Below, in pieces: positions 47,501 through 56,422 of a DNA stretch of 56,422 bases (its first letter is position 1; each line of letters begins with the position of its first letter). This DNA comes from Priapulus caudatus. Its lineage: Eukaryota > Priapulida > Priapulimorpha > Priapulimorphida > Priapulidae. Made by a program: the position numbers and the translations under genes. The notes under the pieces were generated by a model. That model was not told the DNA's origin. It did no database searches and saw only the letters and a list, made by a program, of their open reading frames with translations. The stretch is from the NCBI RefSeq assembly GCF_000485595.1, contig NW_014577329.1, positions 17,434-73,855 of the forward strand. Direction: 5' to 3'.

Positions 47501-48921
47501 CGATGAGATAGGTCTACACACATTACAGGAAGATCAGCCAACCAAATTCCCACAATAACTTACCTAAGAACTGCTCTGGGTATTTCAGTGGAACGTGAGG
47601 CTTGTGGTAGCCAACAGCAAGGAAGAAGGGAGCTGTAGGGGCCGTACTGGGGGAGCTCTCCAGCCTGGCACGATCCCGTAGGAACTGCATGGCTTGCCGA
47701 GTGCTCTGCATGTCTGGCAACGTTGCTTCAGGCTGCTGTGTCACATTAACCGGACATACAATGTTGCTGTACTTGCGTCCGCCCGGCCCCGCACACACCT
47801 GCACATGAGGAGCACATTCGCTGTTCAGCAACTAGATGCTGTGTGCACGATCTCAGCATTCATTCTACTAGCAAGAGCTAAAGGCTGTAGGTAGCAGCTA
47901 CAGTTACCATGGCCATTACTTTCTTGTGCAAGCATATACCTTACTTATCTGGACAAAAGCGATAGTCAGTGACAATGGTGATAGAAACGTTAGGTAGGAA
48001 GCTTCCACAGAAAGTTTCATTTATTTGAGCAAGAGAGCCATGATGCTCTGTATATTATTAATAGATATTCAGTATTATAGAAAATATTACTATATAATAT
48101 TGACTAACGACTACGATATAAATATTGAATATTTCATTATAAGCAATAACGATAAATGTAACTATATCTGAACCATATAACCTACTTTGGAATTCTTATA
48201 TGCCTGTGTTGACGGGTGGTAAGGTTTCTCAGACCAGCTGTATGGTTGATCATCGTTAAAGTTGGACGACTTTCCTGTATTAGCACAAACCTAATTGAGT
48301 AATTATCTCTGAAATAAATATTTTATTTCAAATGCAACCACAATGCTATGATCCATATAACGTTGTAATTATTTGAGAAAACTGCTTTATTTAAACCAAC
48401 CTTATCTTGCTTTAACTGGTAGTTGTACAAAGCTTACCTGGATGGAACACTTTTCCAACTGAAGCTGTATGGTAACCATGCTCTTTGAAGTGCTGAGGCA
48501 GAGTGGTGAAGTTACCAGCAGCATGTCTCCAGTAGCTGTGGACATCGTACAGTCTTGTGGTGTCAGGCCGCCGACTGGTCAGGAATGACACTCGGCTAGG
48601 ACCACATAGCGCTTGCTGTAGATAAGCAAAGTGAATATACAAGTTTGAGATATAGAACACAGACGAAACTTTATTAAATTTAACTAAACTACTCTTAAGT
48701 CTGAGAATATGATAGCTGCACTCAAATTTTTAACTGAAAACTATAACATTACATATTTGAACATAAATGTGGCATGTATACCTGTGCGTATGCATTGCTG
48801 AACTTAATTCCCATCGAACAAAGCTGGTCAATGTTGGGAGTGATATATTTCGATACTTCATAGCAGCCCAGTGCCGGGCGAAGGTCGTCTACTACTATAA
48901 ACAGGACATTGTGCCTGGAAT
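41543..48921 (-). CDS. IDS: Iduronate-2-sulfatase, 7 exons, signal-peptide exon missing
   Basis: Exons in transcript order: 48921-48782, 48615-48438, 48274-48186, 47798-47564, 46742-46582, 45991-45874, 42327-41543. They join in phase to about 567 codons ending in TAG. The lysosomal enzyme removes the 2-O-sulfate from iduronate in heparan and dermatan sulfate. Visible active-site residues: VVDDLRP (two metal Asp), CGPSR (Cys converted to formylglycine), SVGKVFHPG (Lys, His), GYHKPH (His), GDHGW (metal Asp, substrate His) and EWSKYSNF (Lys). The order matches human IDS, as do SQYPRPS and YT.WIGF near the C-terminus. The first listed exon starts with two bases of a split codon, so at least one 5' exon with the signal peptide is not found upstream. 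The intron donor after the PDDYQ codons is a weak GTTTAT. The last exon has a broken twin at 34506-35283. Confidence 0.95.
43067..43147. repeat. Hairpin MITE of the TAGACTGG family at the duplicate edge
   Basis: TAGACTGGCACTCGCTCCAC with an inverted partner GTGGGAGCGAG..CTAGATTCTA. It lies at the right boundary of the second duplicate. Confidence 0.65.
43148..44639. other. IDS intron sequence, nothing recognised
   Basis: Part of the intron before the last IDS exon. Short CTAGTA-type runs (about 43335-43400) and a G-rich patch near 44145 are visible; no exon, tRNA or clear element ends. Confidence 0.5.
44640..45235. repeat. AGCTCA-hairpin family repeat, inverse copy of 28735-29290
   Basis: Inverse orientation relative to 28735-29290: CCTATACCTTAAGTAAGGAGG, TTGACCTTTGACCTTTGACC and CCGAGCGGATTCAGATTTGT match complements of that copy. 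It lies in an IDS intron; its plus-strand open frame is not a gene. Confidence 0.65.
47258..47290. mobile_element. 33-bp palindromic CAGGAGT micro-element B
   Basis: CAGGAGTGTATCAA pairs with TTGATACACTCCTG around a 5-base loop. ATGTCAC occurs exactly on both sides (47251-47257 and 47291-47297), a 7-bp target duplication. It lies in an IDS intron. Confidence 0.85.
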
Positions 48922-49281
48922 CTGTAACCACAAAAAATGTGAACTTGTGCAGTGCATATTTGAAAGGAACATTGTCTTTTGAATGATGGTCAACTAGGAA
49001 TTACCAATTAGTATTACTGATTCACATACTTCCACTGTTATCAGGTGGAGCAAATGGTTGTATAAGAATATAGGTATGTGATTGCTAGTCAAAAGCTAGA
49101 AGTTCACCATGTTAATGACATGCACATGGGCAAAGGATATATGACTTATTATAATATAGTGAATATACCTACAAGATCGATTTTGTCACAGAAGGCCAAG
49201 ATATACTAATCTAAGGGTAAAATACAAAAAAAAAGTGTATGTAATGATGTATCATCTCTAATGTACTATTATACTCTGTAT

Positions 49282-49656
49282 CAGGGTTCGAAATCAACGG
49301 TAGTCGATTAGTCAGAAACTACCAGATTTACTGACAGGTAGCAGATTGCAGCAACAACTAGTCAGGTGGACTACTTAATTGACTGTCAGCATCAACAATA
49401 GAACCGTCAGTTTTGGCTAATACAGATAAATAAACTAATAAATTAAATTATTCACTTTCCTGCAAGTCGTTATAACTTTATTTTGAATAAATTACCACCA
49501 CCAATTAGCGAATTTACTTCAATATAGTCTTCACTATTACATATTATTCACAAAATTCTAAACTGCAAGAATTGCTTACGGACTTTCCAAATTACTAAAA
49601 AGTAAATCTAGTAGTCCGTATGACTACAAGTCAAAGTAGGTTAATTTCGCACCCTG
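49282..49656. mobile_element. MITE with CAGGGTTCGAAAT ends upstream of IDS
   Basis: Left end CAGGGTTCGAAATCAAC and right end GGTTAATTTCGCACCCTG are inverted repeats, like those of 23354-23851. TGTAT lies at the left flank and one base beyond the right end, a possible 5-bp duplication. Confidence 0.6.
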
Positions 49657-49799
49657 TTGTATGATCATTAATTATTAATATACACGGGAACAGATGTTAC
49701 TGTTGCTGAGAAGGTCTATGTCCCCCGGGGTACTGCCGGACGTTAACCTCTGTACGGTCCGGCTGCCGGGATTATACCTGCGAACGTACCCTGTACTAT

Positions 49800-49826
49800 C
49801 AGGAGTCTATCAATATGATAGACTCC
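49800..49826. mobile_element. CAGGAGT micro-element D inside the MITE
   Basis: CAGGAGTCTATCA/TGATAGACTCC palindrome inserted into the sequence that reads GTACTATCTAA in other MITE copies. GTACTAT before it and TTACTAT after it suggest a 7-bp duplication, with the right end blurred by small changes. Confidence 0.6.
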
Positions 49827-50005
49827 GATCCTTACTATCTAAATATGCCGGACCATACCTCGCCTACTCCATAACGCAGGTCTAGGGAGTCGGCCTACCG
49901 GTCTTATCTTCCCGAATCCTAACCCCCTAACCTATCAAAATATGTGACCAGGTACGTATCCTTGGCTTTATACCGGCACCGTAACTCTGGTACGTTCGCA
50001 GTACG

Positions 50006-50167
50006 TGTTTCTATTCATCACGATAAGACGGAGAACGTAATCAACAACATCTTTAATTGACCAAACTGTATATCCAAGCCTTATCTGTCACTTGCCCGAA
50101 CTCACGCGAATTACATTAACGCCGGAAACCGGGGACCATTTATATTAAATGTTTATTCCCCAAAACA
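50006..50167 (-). repeat. LTR, downstream (3') copy
   Basis: Shares AACATCTTTAATTGACCAA, CGGAAACCGGGGACCAT and TTTATTCCCCAAAACA with 54930-55100, allowing small indels. In element orientation it starts TGTTTTGGGG. Confidence 0.75.
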
Positions 50168-50180
50168 TCCCCCTTCTTTC
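50168..50180 (-). promoter_or_regulatory. Polypurine tract of the retrotransposon
   Basis: Minus-strand GAAAGAAGGGGGA directly precedes the TG start of the 3' LTR, the expected primer for plus-strand DNA synthesis. Confidence 0.65.
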
Positions 50181-53100
50181 AATAACACAATTGAAACTAT
50201 ACTTGAATTAAATACAAATATAATGTTAATAGTACTGTCTACTTGAAGAGCGTACTAATTCCAACTATACCCAACATATATTCCAGTTTGTTAAACAAAA
50301 AAACATATGTTTGAACAAATGTCAATTCTCGTTGACGGTTCATTACATACCTATATAACAAATTACTCCCAACTTAAATCACAAATTGTAAATTCAGTTC
50401 AAAGTACCACAAAATCAAATCAAATCGTCTCCGGTTGTAACAATAGTACGAACCGGAAACGCGTCGTCTGCGGATTTCCTGCCCTCCTAGTTTAGATGAT
50501 CGGCATTGTCAGTTTTCTATTTAGTAACGCCAACGGCATCTTAGCAACAAGTATCTCCTCTTCGGCGAATACTCGGTTGCAGTCGACAAGGCGAGACTCC
50601 CGAGTTCGGGCGTAAATACACATGGCACTAGTGCTGTGTGGTTTCTTGCGCGGTTTCGTCCCAGTTGACATAGGAATCGGACTCGGCCATCATTGCAGTT
50701 GACGCGCATTAGGTTGCATACCCTATTTGGAATATGTCGGCGATTTCCAACTGAACGCTACCCTTTGGCGTCTCCATCCATTTTATAAGACCTGCAATAG
50801 TCGCTCAGCTTTTCCACTGTACCCAAGACTCGGCAATTTACCTTCCCTTATCCCGTCTTGATCTCGGTACGTTGGATCTCCTACGCGCACTGGGGTGAAT
50901 ATCGTGCGGTTCTTCCTTATGACCACTACTCTTCCGTGATCGATTTTTGTATTGCTCTCGCATGTTAGACTTTTTGCCTTCTGTCCACTCTCCGACCATT
51001 GCGGAATCTAGCCATCTCGGCGACAGCTACTTTTTGGGACCATACTGTACTGGTGGCGGGATCTTTATCGACCCATCACAACTCGACGTATCTTAAAACG
51101 TCCCAGTGCACTACGGTGTTGCACGCATATTCAATCCACGCACAAATCATGTCACTGCGCTGATAGATTCCTTCTTGGCATCTTTATCAGCACTTCCGCG
51201 TCGCCATTCGCTTGCGGGAAAATGGGGGACTTACGTAAATATCCTGCGTGAATCAGAACCCCTGCGCAACTATGGAAATATGTCGGAGTTACAACTGTCC
51301 ACCGTTATCCGAACACTGTACATACACTTCCGTGGTACCCCCCAGTCGGCCATTGGCCAAATGTCCTTAAACTTGCCTATCCCACCCTGTGCACCTTGGG
51401 TAGATCGTACTCCAGCTCGTGATGATTATCACATCTCACAGATCTGCGAGTAATTGTTACCTATGGACTTATCATATACTGGTGTCCTTTCATCATTCGC
51501 CACAGTCGCCGCATCCTCTGCCACCGGACGATCTGCAATTGTGGTTGGTTTCAGCGGTTCGCACTCGTGTGGTCTATCTCCCTACAGAATTCGCATGACT
51601 GGACAGTTACGCATCGATGTCGCTGAGCATCCGGCCACCACCACTGACATGTGCTCCTCTTCATTCGGGCTCGGACACTTATTTAGTCCCCAAGTAGTAA
51701 TCCACCTGTACCCTAGTCGCCGTCGAGCCGCGGCTCTGCTTCTCAGCACTTCATTGCATAACGCACTATCTCTATATAGCAATAGACCATGTGACACGAA
51801 TATTCACCTGCGCTACACAAAAATACATGCGGAATGTTCAGCGCGGACTGAATTCTCGCCGGTCACGCATCCAGACCTGCAGATTAAACCACTTCCCTGT
51901 AGTAACAGATCTCTGCTGAAGCTCGCTGCGAATTCTCTGGTAGCCTTTACAGCGGACATTGGCTTATTCCATTACACAGTCAACAAAAAATGTCAAACCC
52001 TCTCTCGATGTGTCTTCTTTAGACCTCAGTGGACTGCGTGATAGCTCGTTTACGGGTACTTACCAACTTGTTACCTGCATCTTATACTCTGCTACGCGTG
52101 AAGATCTCATTACGACGCCTAGCAACAAACGTTGACATCTCAGTGGTGGTGTTTTGCGGTCCAAGTCCCTGCGTGTGATTAACGAGCACCAAGTGCTTGT
52201 GGTCCTGTAACCAACCCTGATACGTTTTTCCTACGCCAAACCATCTGTATCGAGTCAAATTTCTCAACCACGCCCAGACGGATGCCAGACACTCTTTCTC
52301 TATTTGTGCGTAGTATCTCTTCTCAGGCTGGCTGATAGTCTTCCGCGATAGCAAATCGATAGGTTTCATTTCTATCCACCTTGTGACCTTGATTATAAAG
52401 CAGCTCCAATCTCATATAACTCTCGCATCGCACTAAATCACCACCGGTCTCTGTTGCAATCGTAGAAGTTCCAGTATCGCTGATCTTTATCATGTCCTGA
52501 CCTTTCAAATGCATCATCTTGGACGTCCCACTGCACCATTACAGCATCTAACTTCAACAATTATTCTTATGGGCATCACTACCGCACCAACTTCTACGGC
52601 ACGAAACGCGACCTAGGACGTTGATCATACCCCACAAACTCTACGCAGGCTCTAGATACTATTCTGGTAGGGGCGGTAGTTCGCGATATTGCTCTTCTAT
52701 CACTCTCTACACTCGGACTAATTCCCCACTGTCTTGATCCACTGGACCAAATAATATTCTTATTTATCTCTTTTCGAAACTCGCACTTGTCTACGGTCAA
52801 GCTTTCAAGGCCTGGCCTACTTGACTCTCTGTAGAGAGTTCCGAGTCTCTCGTCTTGAGTGCTCCTCTACCGTTGCGACCCATAGATTCTTAGAATGTTC
52901 GTCCATGATGTTCTGGCCACCGTCTATGTCCGATTAACAATTCTGACATTCTCACTCTGGAAGGATTCGTGGAACGGATGTATCCAAAGTGGAACAAAAC
53001 GCGAACAGAAATCTGCCAAATCGGTGTTGAATGCGTTGAGGCCTAGGCAACTCTCTGGCCTGCAATCGGTAAATCTGTGAATTCCACTGGAAGCGTCCAG

Positions 53101-54911
53101 TTTCGAGAAAACCCGTGATCCCACACAGTTGCCTATGTGGCGATATGTCATCCAGATTGGGAAGTAGCACAATATAATTCCACTTCACGGCTTGGTTCCA
53201 GCTTTTTTCAGCTCAATGCCGGCAAATGCGAATCTTTATCGATCCGCTTCTTCTTAATCACCGCGAACCACAAATGTGCGCCACACCAGTCTGTCGTTCC
53301 TTTTAACCTTTAACTCGACTGATCACGGCCTCGACGCTTCCCATTTCTCCTGTAGCTCTTGCCCCACTTTAGGCATGAGTGGAACGTATTCGACGTTTCT
53401 GTTCTAACCACAAGTGGCGGCTTATTACTCATCCTTTGAGGTGAATCTTCTACGCAGTCCCTTTAATTACATCCATTGAATCTTCCGAATATTCACATCG
53501 GATATTCTTCCACCTTTAAACACCAGTCCCATCTTTTATTGTAAGCTAACACTTCTGCCCAAATAAATGTTGCACTGGAACGCGCATTGTGACGACTGAT
53601 GCGAACTGAGATTCTACTCCCTGGTGTGTAATTTTAGCAAACAACAATCCCCAACACCACTTTAACACGCCACCAGGGCTCTTTGCAGCATCGGAACTTA
53701 CTGGTTTAAGTGCTTTGTTCCAAACGGCATACGCATAGTACACTGAACCAGTATCACTGAGCCTGTCAGCTCCCGTATCAATACTTGATAGCTGACCTCT
53801 TGTTCAGCCCCTTGTTGCATAATTTCAATTATAAATGTCCATGCCTCAGCTTGCACTCACAAGTAGTTACCATACCCCCAAGAGAATTGAAATCTGCCGA
53901 CCACCAATCGTCGGCCACACGGACTTCAGTGATCCTCCGTGATTTCCTACGTGTACTATAGTACCCACCATTATACTACGACTAAAAACCACTTCTCAAA
54001 ATTGGCGTTCATCTCTCCCGCGAATTGCCGACATTCTCTTCCATTGCTAGTTGGCGCCATTTCATTCCATCACTTCATGACTCATAAGCCAACATTCTAC
54101 CCCACACGTCTCAGTACCTTGGACTGTGCTGGTACGCCTTGCGAGTATTGCCGTGGTTACCTCCCCTATAATTAGCCAGTTCCACACCCCGCTCTGCGCA
54201 GTAAGTTCGGCTTTGTAATACTCTCTAACCGCGTCAAAAAAAAAAAAAAAAGCAACTCTTGTCCTGTTGATCTCTCAGCTGCGTACTGATTAACTCAGAG
54301 TTCCTAGCCATGGTCTAACGCTTTATCCGAGGTTTAGGTCGATTGAACCTGGTAATTTCTCTGAAAAGGCTTTAATCACAACAATCCGCATCCACTAACC
54401 TTCTCGAAGTTGTTTCAGATTATTTGTCAAAGTTCACAAATGTTCCTCAATCTCGTATAAGTTCTCCGCGCACGAACACCCCTTATCGATTCACCTTGCG
54501 CCTTTGACATCGTAAGGTGAAAAATCTACGCCCGCGTCATGTATGACGTTCTTGTGTCGAGAATAAAGATACTCGTCCGTATTCTTTCAAGGACTTTATC
54601 ATAGTCTGCGGTTCTTCATCATCCATCTGTCACCTCTTACTGTCCAAACTCCGGATATGAGTCAAAAATGTGCTCCGCCTCGCTCCCCAGGCGTAGACAA
54701 GCGGGAATCTTATCTGCACTCGTCGTCCTCCTCCGGCAAGCTTCGTAGCCAACCCTGTAGCGCGAAAATCGGCGCTTCCTATTCTCCCACTCGGGTTGGC
54801 TTAGAAAAGTTGAACTTTTTCCCGGCAATTAAACTTTCGGGAAGCCCAGTCCTTTACTTGCGCCCTGTTTCTAGACTACGATCTTCCGTCTCTCAGAAAA
54901 GCGGATTGCTA

Positions 54912-54929
54912 TATCCACTTCTGACACCA
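54912..54929 (-). promoter_or_regulatory. tRNA-Leu-type primer binding site
   Basis: Minus-strand TGGTGTCAGAAGTGGATA directly follows the 5' LTR. TGGTGTCAG-AGTGG complements the 3' end of animal tRNA-Leu, a common primer in invertebrate Ty3/Gypsy elements. Confidence 0.7.
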
Positions 54930-55100
54930 TTTCGTATCTCACGAATAGTAAGACGAGACCGTGTGAGAATCCAGACAACAATCTTTATTGACCAATACTG
55001 TATGATCCAAGGCCTTTGTGTCATTCCCCGACGTCCACGTTGACATACAGAATCGCTCGCTGGGAAACCGGGGACAAATGATAATGTTTATCCCAAACCA
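54930..55100 (-). repeat. LTR, upstream (5') copy
   Basis: Direct-repeat partner of 50006-50167 with many small differences; followed by the second half of the host MITE. Confidence 0.72.
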
Positions 55101-55144
55101 GTTACCGTACCCTGGGGGACATAGACCCTATGAGCGTTACTGTT

Positions 55145-55889
55145 ACTCTATTTGCACACCTTGGTGTCGAACTGCCTCCGTTTTCAAGTTTTGAGAAATA
55201 CATAAGAACAGATTTGCTGCGAGTAGGATGTGAAATATTGGAATCCATCTTATAAAATCCATATTGGAATTCTATCTTGGTTTTGATTGTCGGCGGTATC
55301 CTATGAGCAGTGCAGAATTGAATTTGTCATAACAACTGCAGTTGATACACATCTGTATACACATTTGATACACATATATAGTCATCTGTTTCATTCAAGC
55401 GTTGTTGTGACGTCCAAGCGTTGGTGGGCGGCAAAAGCTCTTGCAGTTGCATTCATACAGTTGCATTCATACATTCATTCCAAAGAGAGAATCAATGCCT
55501 TGTGAAATACAACAGAGGGACCCAAAGATACAAGATACATAGCCTGTCGCTGACCCGAGAACAATGTATATTTTGTTCCCAGTTTCCGTCAACTCACGCC
55601 AAGTTATATATACATTACATGGCACAACGTTATATACATTACATGGCCACAAACGTTAGTTATATTTAGCTACTTGATTACAACAACAAATCACGGGGGC
55701 TGCCATTACGGTGGAATGAATCCGTGATTGGTTAAGGCAGAGCCATCTATTGGTAGAATTTGACTGTTTCAGCAAATAGCTAAAATTGCACTTTTCAAAC
55801 CCCTAATAGTTTTACAAACTAATGTGCACGAATTTTAGGGTGAACCTTGGTGATTTATTATCGGGATAATGTATTAAACGTGTATATGG
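55145..55889. other. Intergenic sequence, nothing recognised
   Basis: Contains two short imperfect direct repeats of the type GTTATATACATTACATGGC (about 55602-55645). No exon or element ends were identified. Confidence 0.5.
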
Positions 55890-56422
55890 GGCGCCAAGTG
55901 TCGCATGACTGATTTCGTTACGAAATCAATGATTTTGTAACGAAATCAAGTGTACAAAGTGATTTCGTTACGAAACCAACTACTGCAAGTGATTTCGTGA
56001 CGAAATCAGCTACTGCGAGTGATTTCGTGACGAAATCAGCTACTGCGAGTGATTTCGTGACGAAATCAGCTACTGCGAGTGATTTCGTGACGAAATCAGC
56101 TACTGCCAGTGATTTCGTTACGAAATCATGCTACACTTGGCGCGCCGGCGCGCCAAGTGTCGCATGACTGATTTCGTTACGAAATCAGCTACTGCGATCG
56201 AGTGATTTCGTTACGAAATCATGCTACACTTGGCACGCCGCGCGCCAAGTGTCGCATGACTGATTTCGTTACGAAATCAGCTACTGCAATCGAGTGATTT
56301 CGTTACAAAATCTTTCTACACTTGGCGCGACGGCGCGCCAAGTGTCGCATGACTGATTTCGTTACGAAATCAGCAACTGCGATCGAGTGATTTCGTTACG
56401 AAATCATGCTACACTTGGCGCG
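55890..56422. repeat. Array of palindromic GATTTCGTTACGAAATC boxes
   Basis: Fourteen boxes of GATTTCGTNACGAAATC or near variants. They sit in four head-to-tail units, each starting GCGCCAAGTGTCGCATGAC and ending with its near complement GCTACACTTGGCGCG; each unit is therefore itself an inverted-repeat element. Unit 1 (55890 to ~56145) is expanded by an inner 30-bp tandem repeat with spacer AGCTACTGCGAGT and has eight boxes. Units 2-4 (~94 bp each) have two boxes each. The array continues beyond the window. Confidence 0.92.

Larger units (their letters stand above)
50006..55100 (-). mobile_element. Decayed Ty3/Gypsy LTR retrotransposon on the minus strand
   Basis: Similar ~165-bp direct repeats (50006-50167 and 54930-55100) are its LTRs. 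Next to the upstream LTR the minus strand reads TGGTGTCAGAAGTGG, a tRNA-Leu-type primer binding site. Before the downstream LTR it reads GAAAGAAGGGGGA, a polypurine tract. Between them, in different minus frames, lie a gag-like stretch near 54.7 kb, reverse transcriptase (FSKLDASSG) near 53.1 kb and RNase H (QIEKECLASVWA) near 52.3 kb, the Gypsy order. Frames are broken throughout, so no intact polyprotein exists here. The region is unusually rich in small indels. Confidence 0.88.
49705..55135. mobile_element. Telomere-repeat-bearing MULE-like MITE, copy 3, split by an LTR retrotransposon
   Basis: Left part 49705 to about 50005 and right part from about 55101 are the two halves of one MITE: GGTCTATGTCCCC at the left, GGGGGACATAGACCC at the right. 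GTTACTGTT is exactly repeated at 49696-49704 and 55136-55144, a perfect 9-bp target duplication showing both halves belong to one insertion. The CCCTAA tract (49913-49935) is decayed. Micro-element D lies in its left half. Confidence 0.85.

Noticed and set aside
51106-52041. Plus-strand frames of 115 and 195 codons
   Set aside because: They run antisense to the minus-strand Gypsy element and resemble no family; treated as chance frames.
55890-56422. CRISPR-like array of repeats and spacers
   Set aside because: Spacers are themselves repeated (AGCTACTGCGAGT), repeats vary at the centre, units are inverted repeats, and the host is an animal with intron-bearing genes.

Overview
The window is nuclear DNA of an invertebrate animal, probably a marine one. 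I cannot name the phylum; a sponge is only my guess. Evidence: all four recognisable genes are split by GT-AG introns, their products are animal orthologues (UBE2A/B, UFSP2, SLC25A43, IDS), TTAGGG-type telomere-like tracts occur, and introns and intergenic DNA are packed with MITEs, hairpins, minisatellites and microsatellites. Almost all short open frames outside the exons below look like chance.

Layout. 1-96: GATA microsatellite. 1378-10929 (+): complete UBE2A/RAD6 ubiquitin-conjugating enzyme gene in 5 exons, its introns full of nested transposons. 10930-14990: no gene recognised. 14991-22261 (-): 13 exons of UFSP2, the UFM1-specific protease; the first exon(s) are not found. 22262-27294: intergenic, several inverted-repeat elements. 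27295-38779 (+): SLC25A43 mitochondrial carrier, exons 1-2 single, exons 3-4 present twice. 29354-36040 and 36299 to about 43110: two near-identical copies of a 6.7-kb segment around a 25-N gap; the first copy has frame-breaking indels in every exon, the second is intact. 41543-48921 (-): IDS (iduronate-2-sulfatase), 7 exons, signal-peptide exon not found; its last exon also has a broken twin at 34506-35283. 49705-55135: a MULE-like MITE interrupted by a decayed Ty3/Gypsy LTR retrotransposon. 55890-56422: array of palindromic GATTTCG-TTACGAAATC boxes running off the window end.

The genes are housekeeping genes of separate pathways (ubiquitination, UFM1 processing, mitochondrial transport, lysosomal glycosaminoglycan breakdown), not a functional cluster. 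UBE2A and SLC25A43 also lie close together on human Xq24, so their proximity may be old microsynteny. The most unusual material is mobile DNA: a MITE family carrying telomere-like repeats with 9-bp target duplications (3 copies), 33-50-bp palindromic insertions with CAGGAGT ends and 7-bp target duplications (4 independent loci), and the terminal palindrome array. No CRISPR, rRNA or intact tRNA gene was seen. Exon coordinates were read by eye from splice signals and reading-frame continuity.
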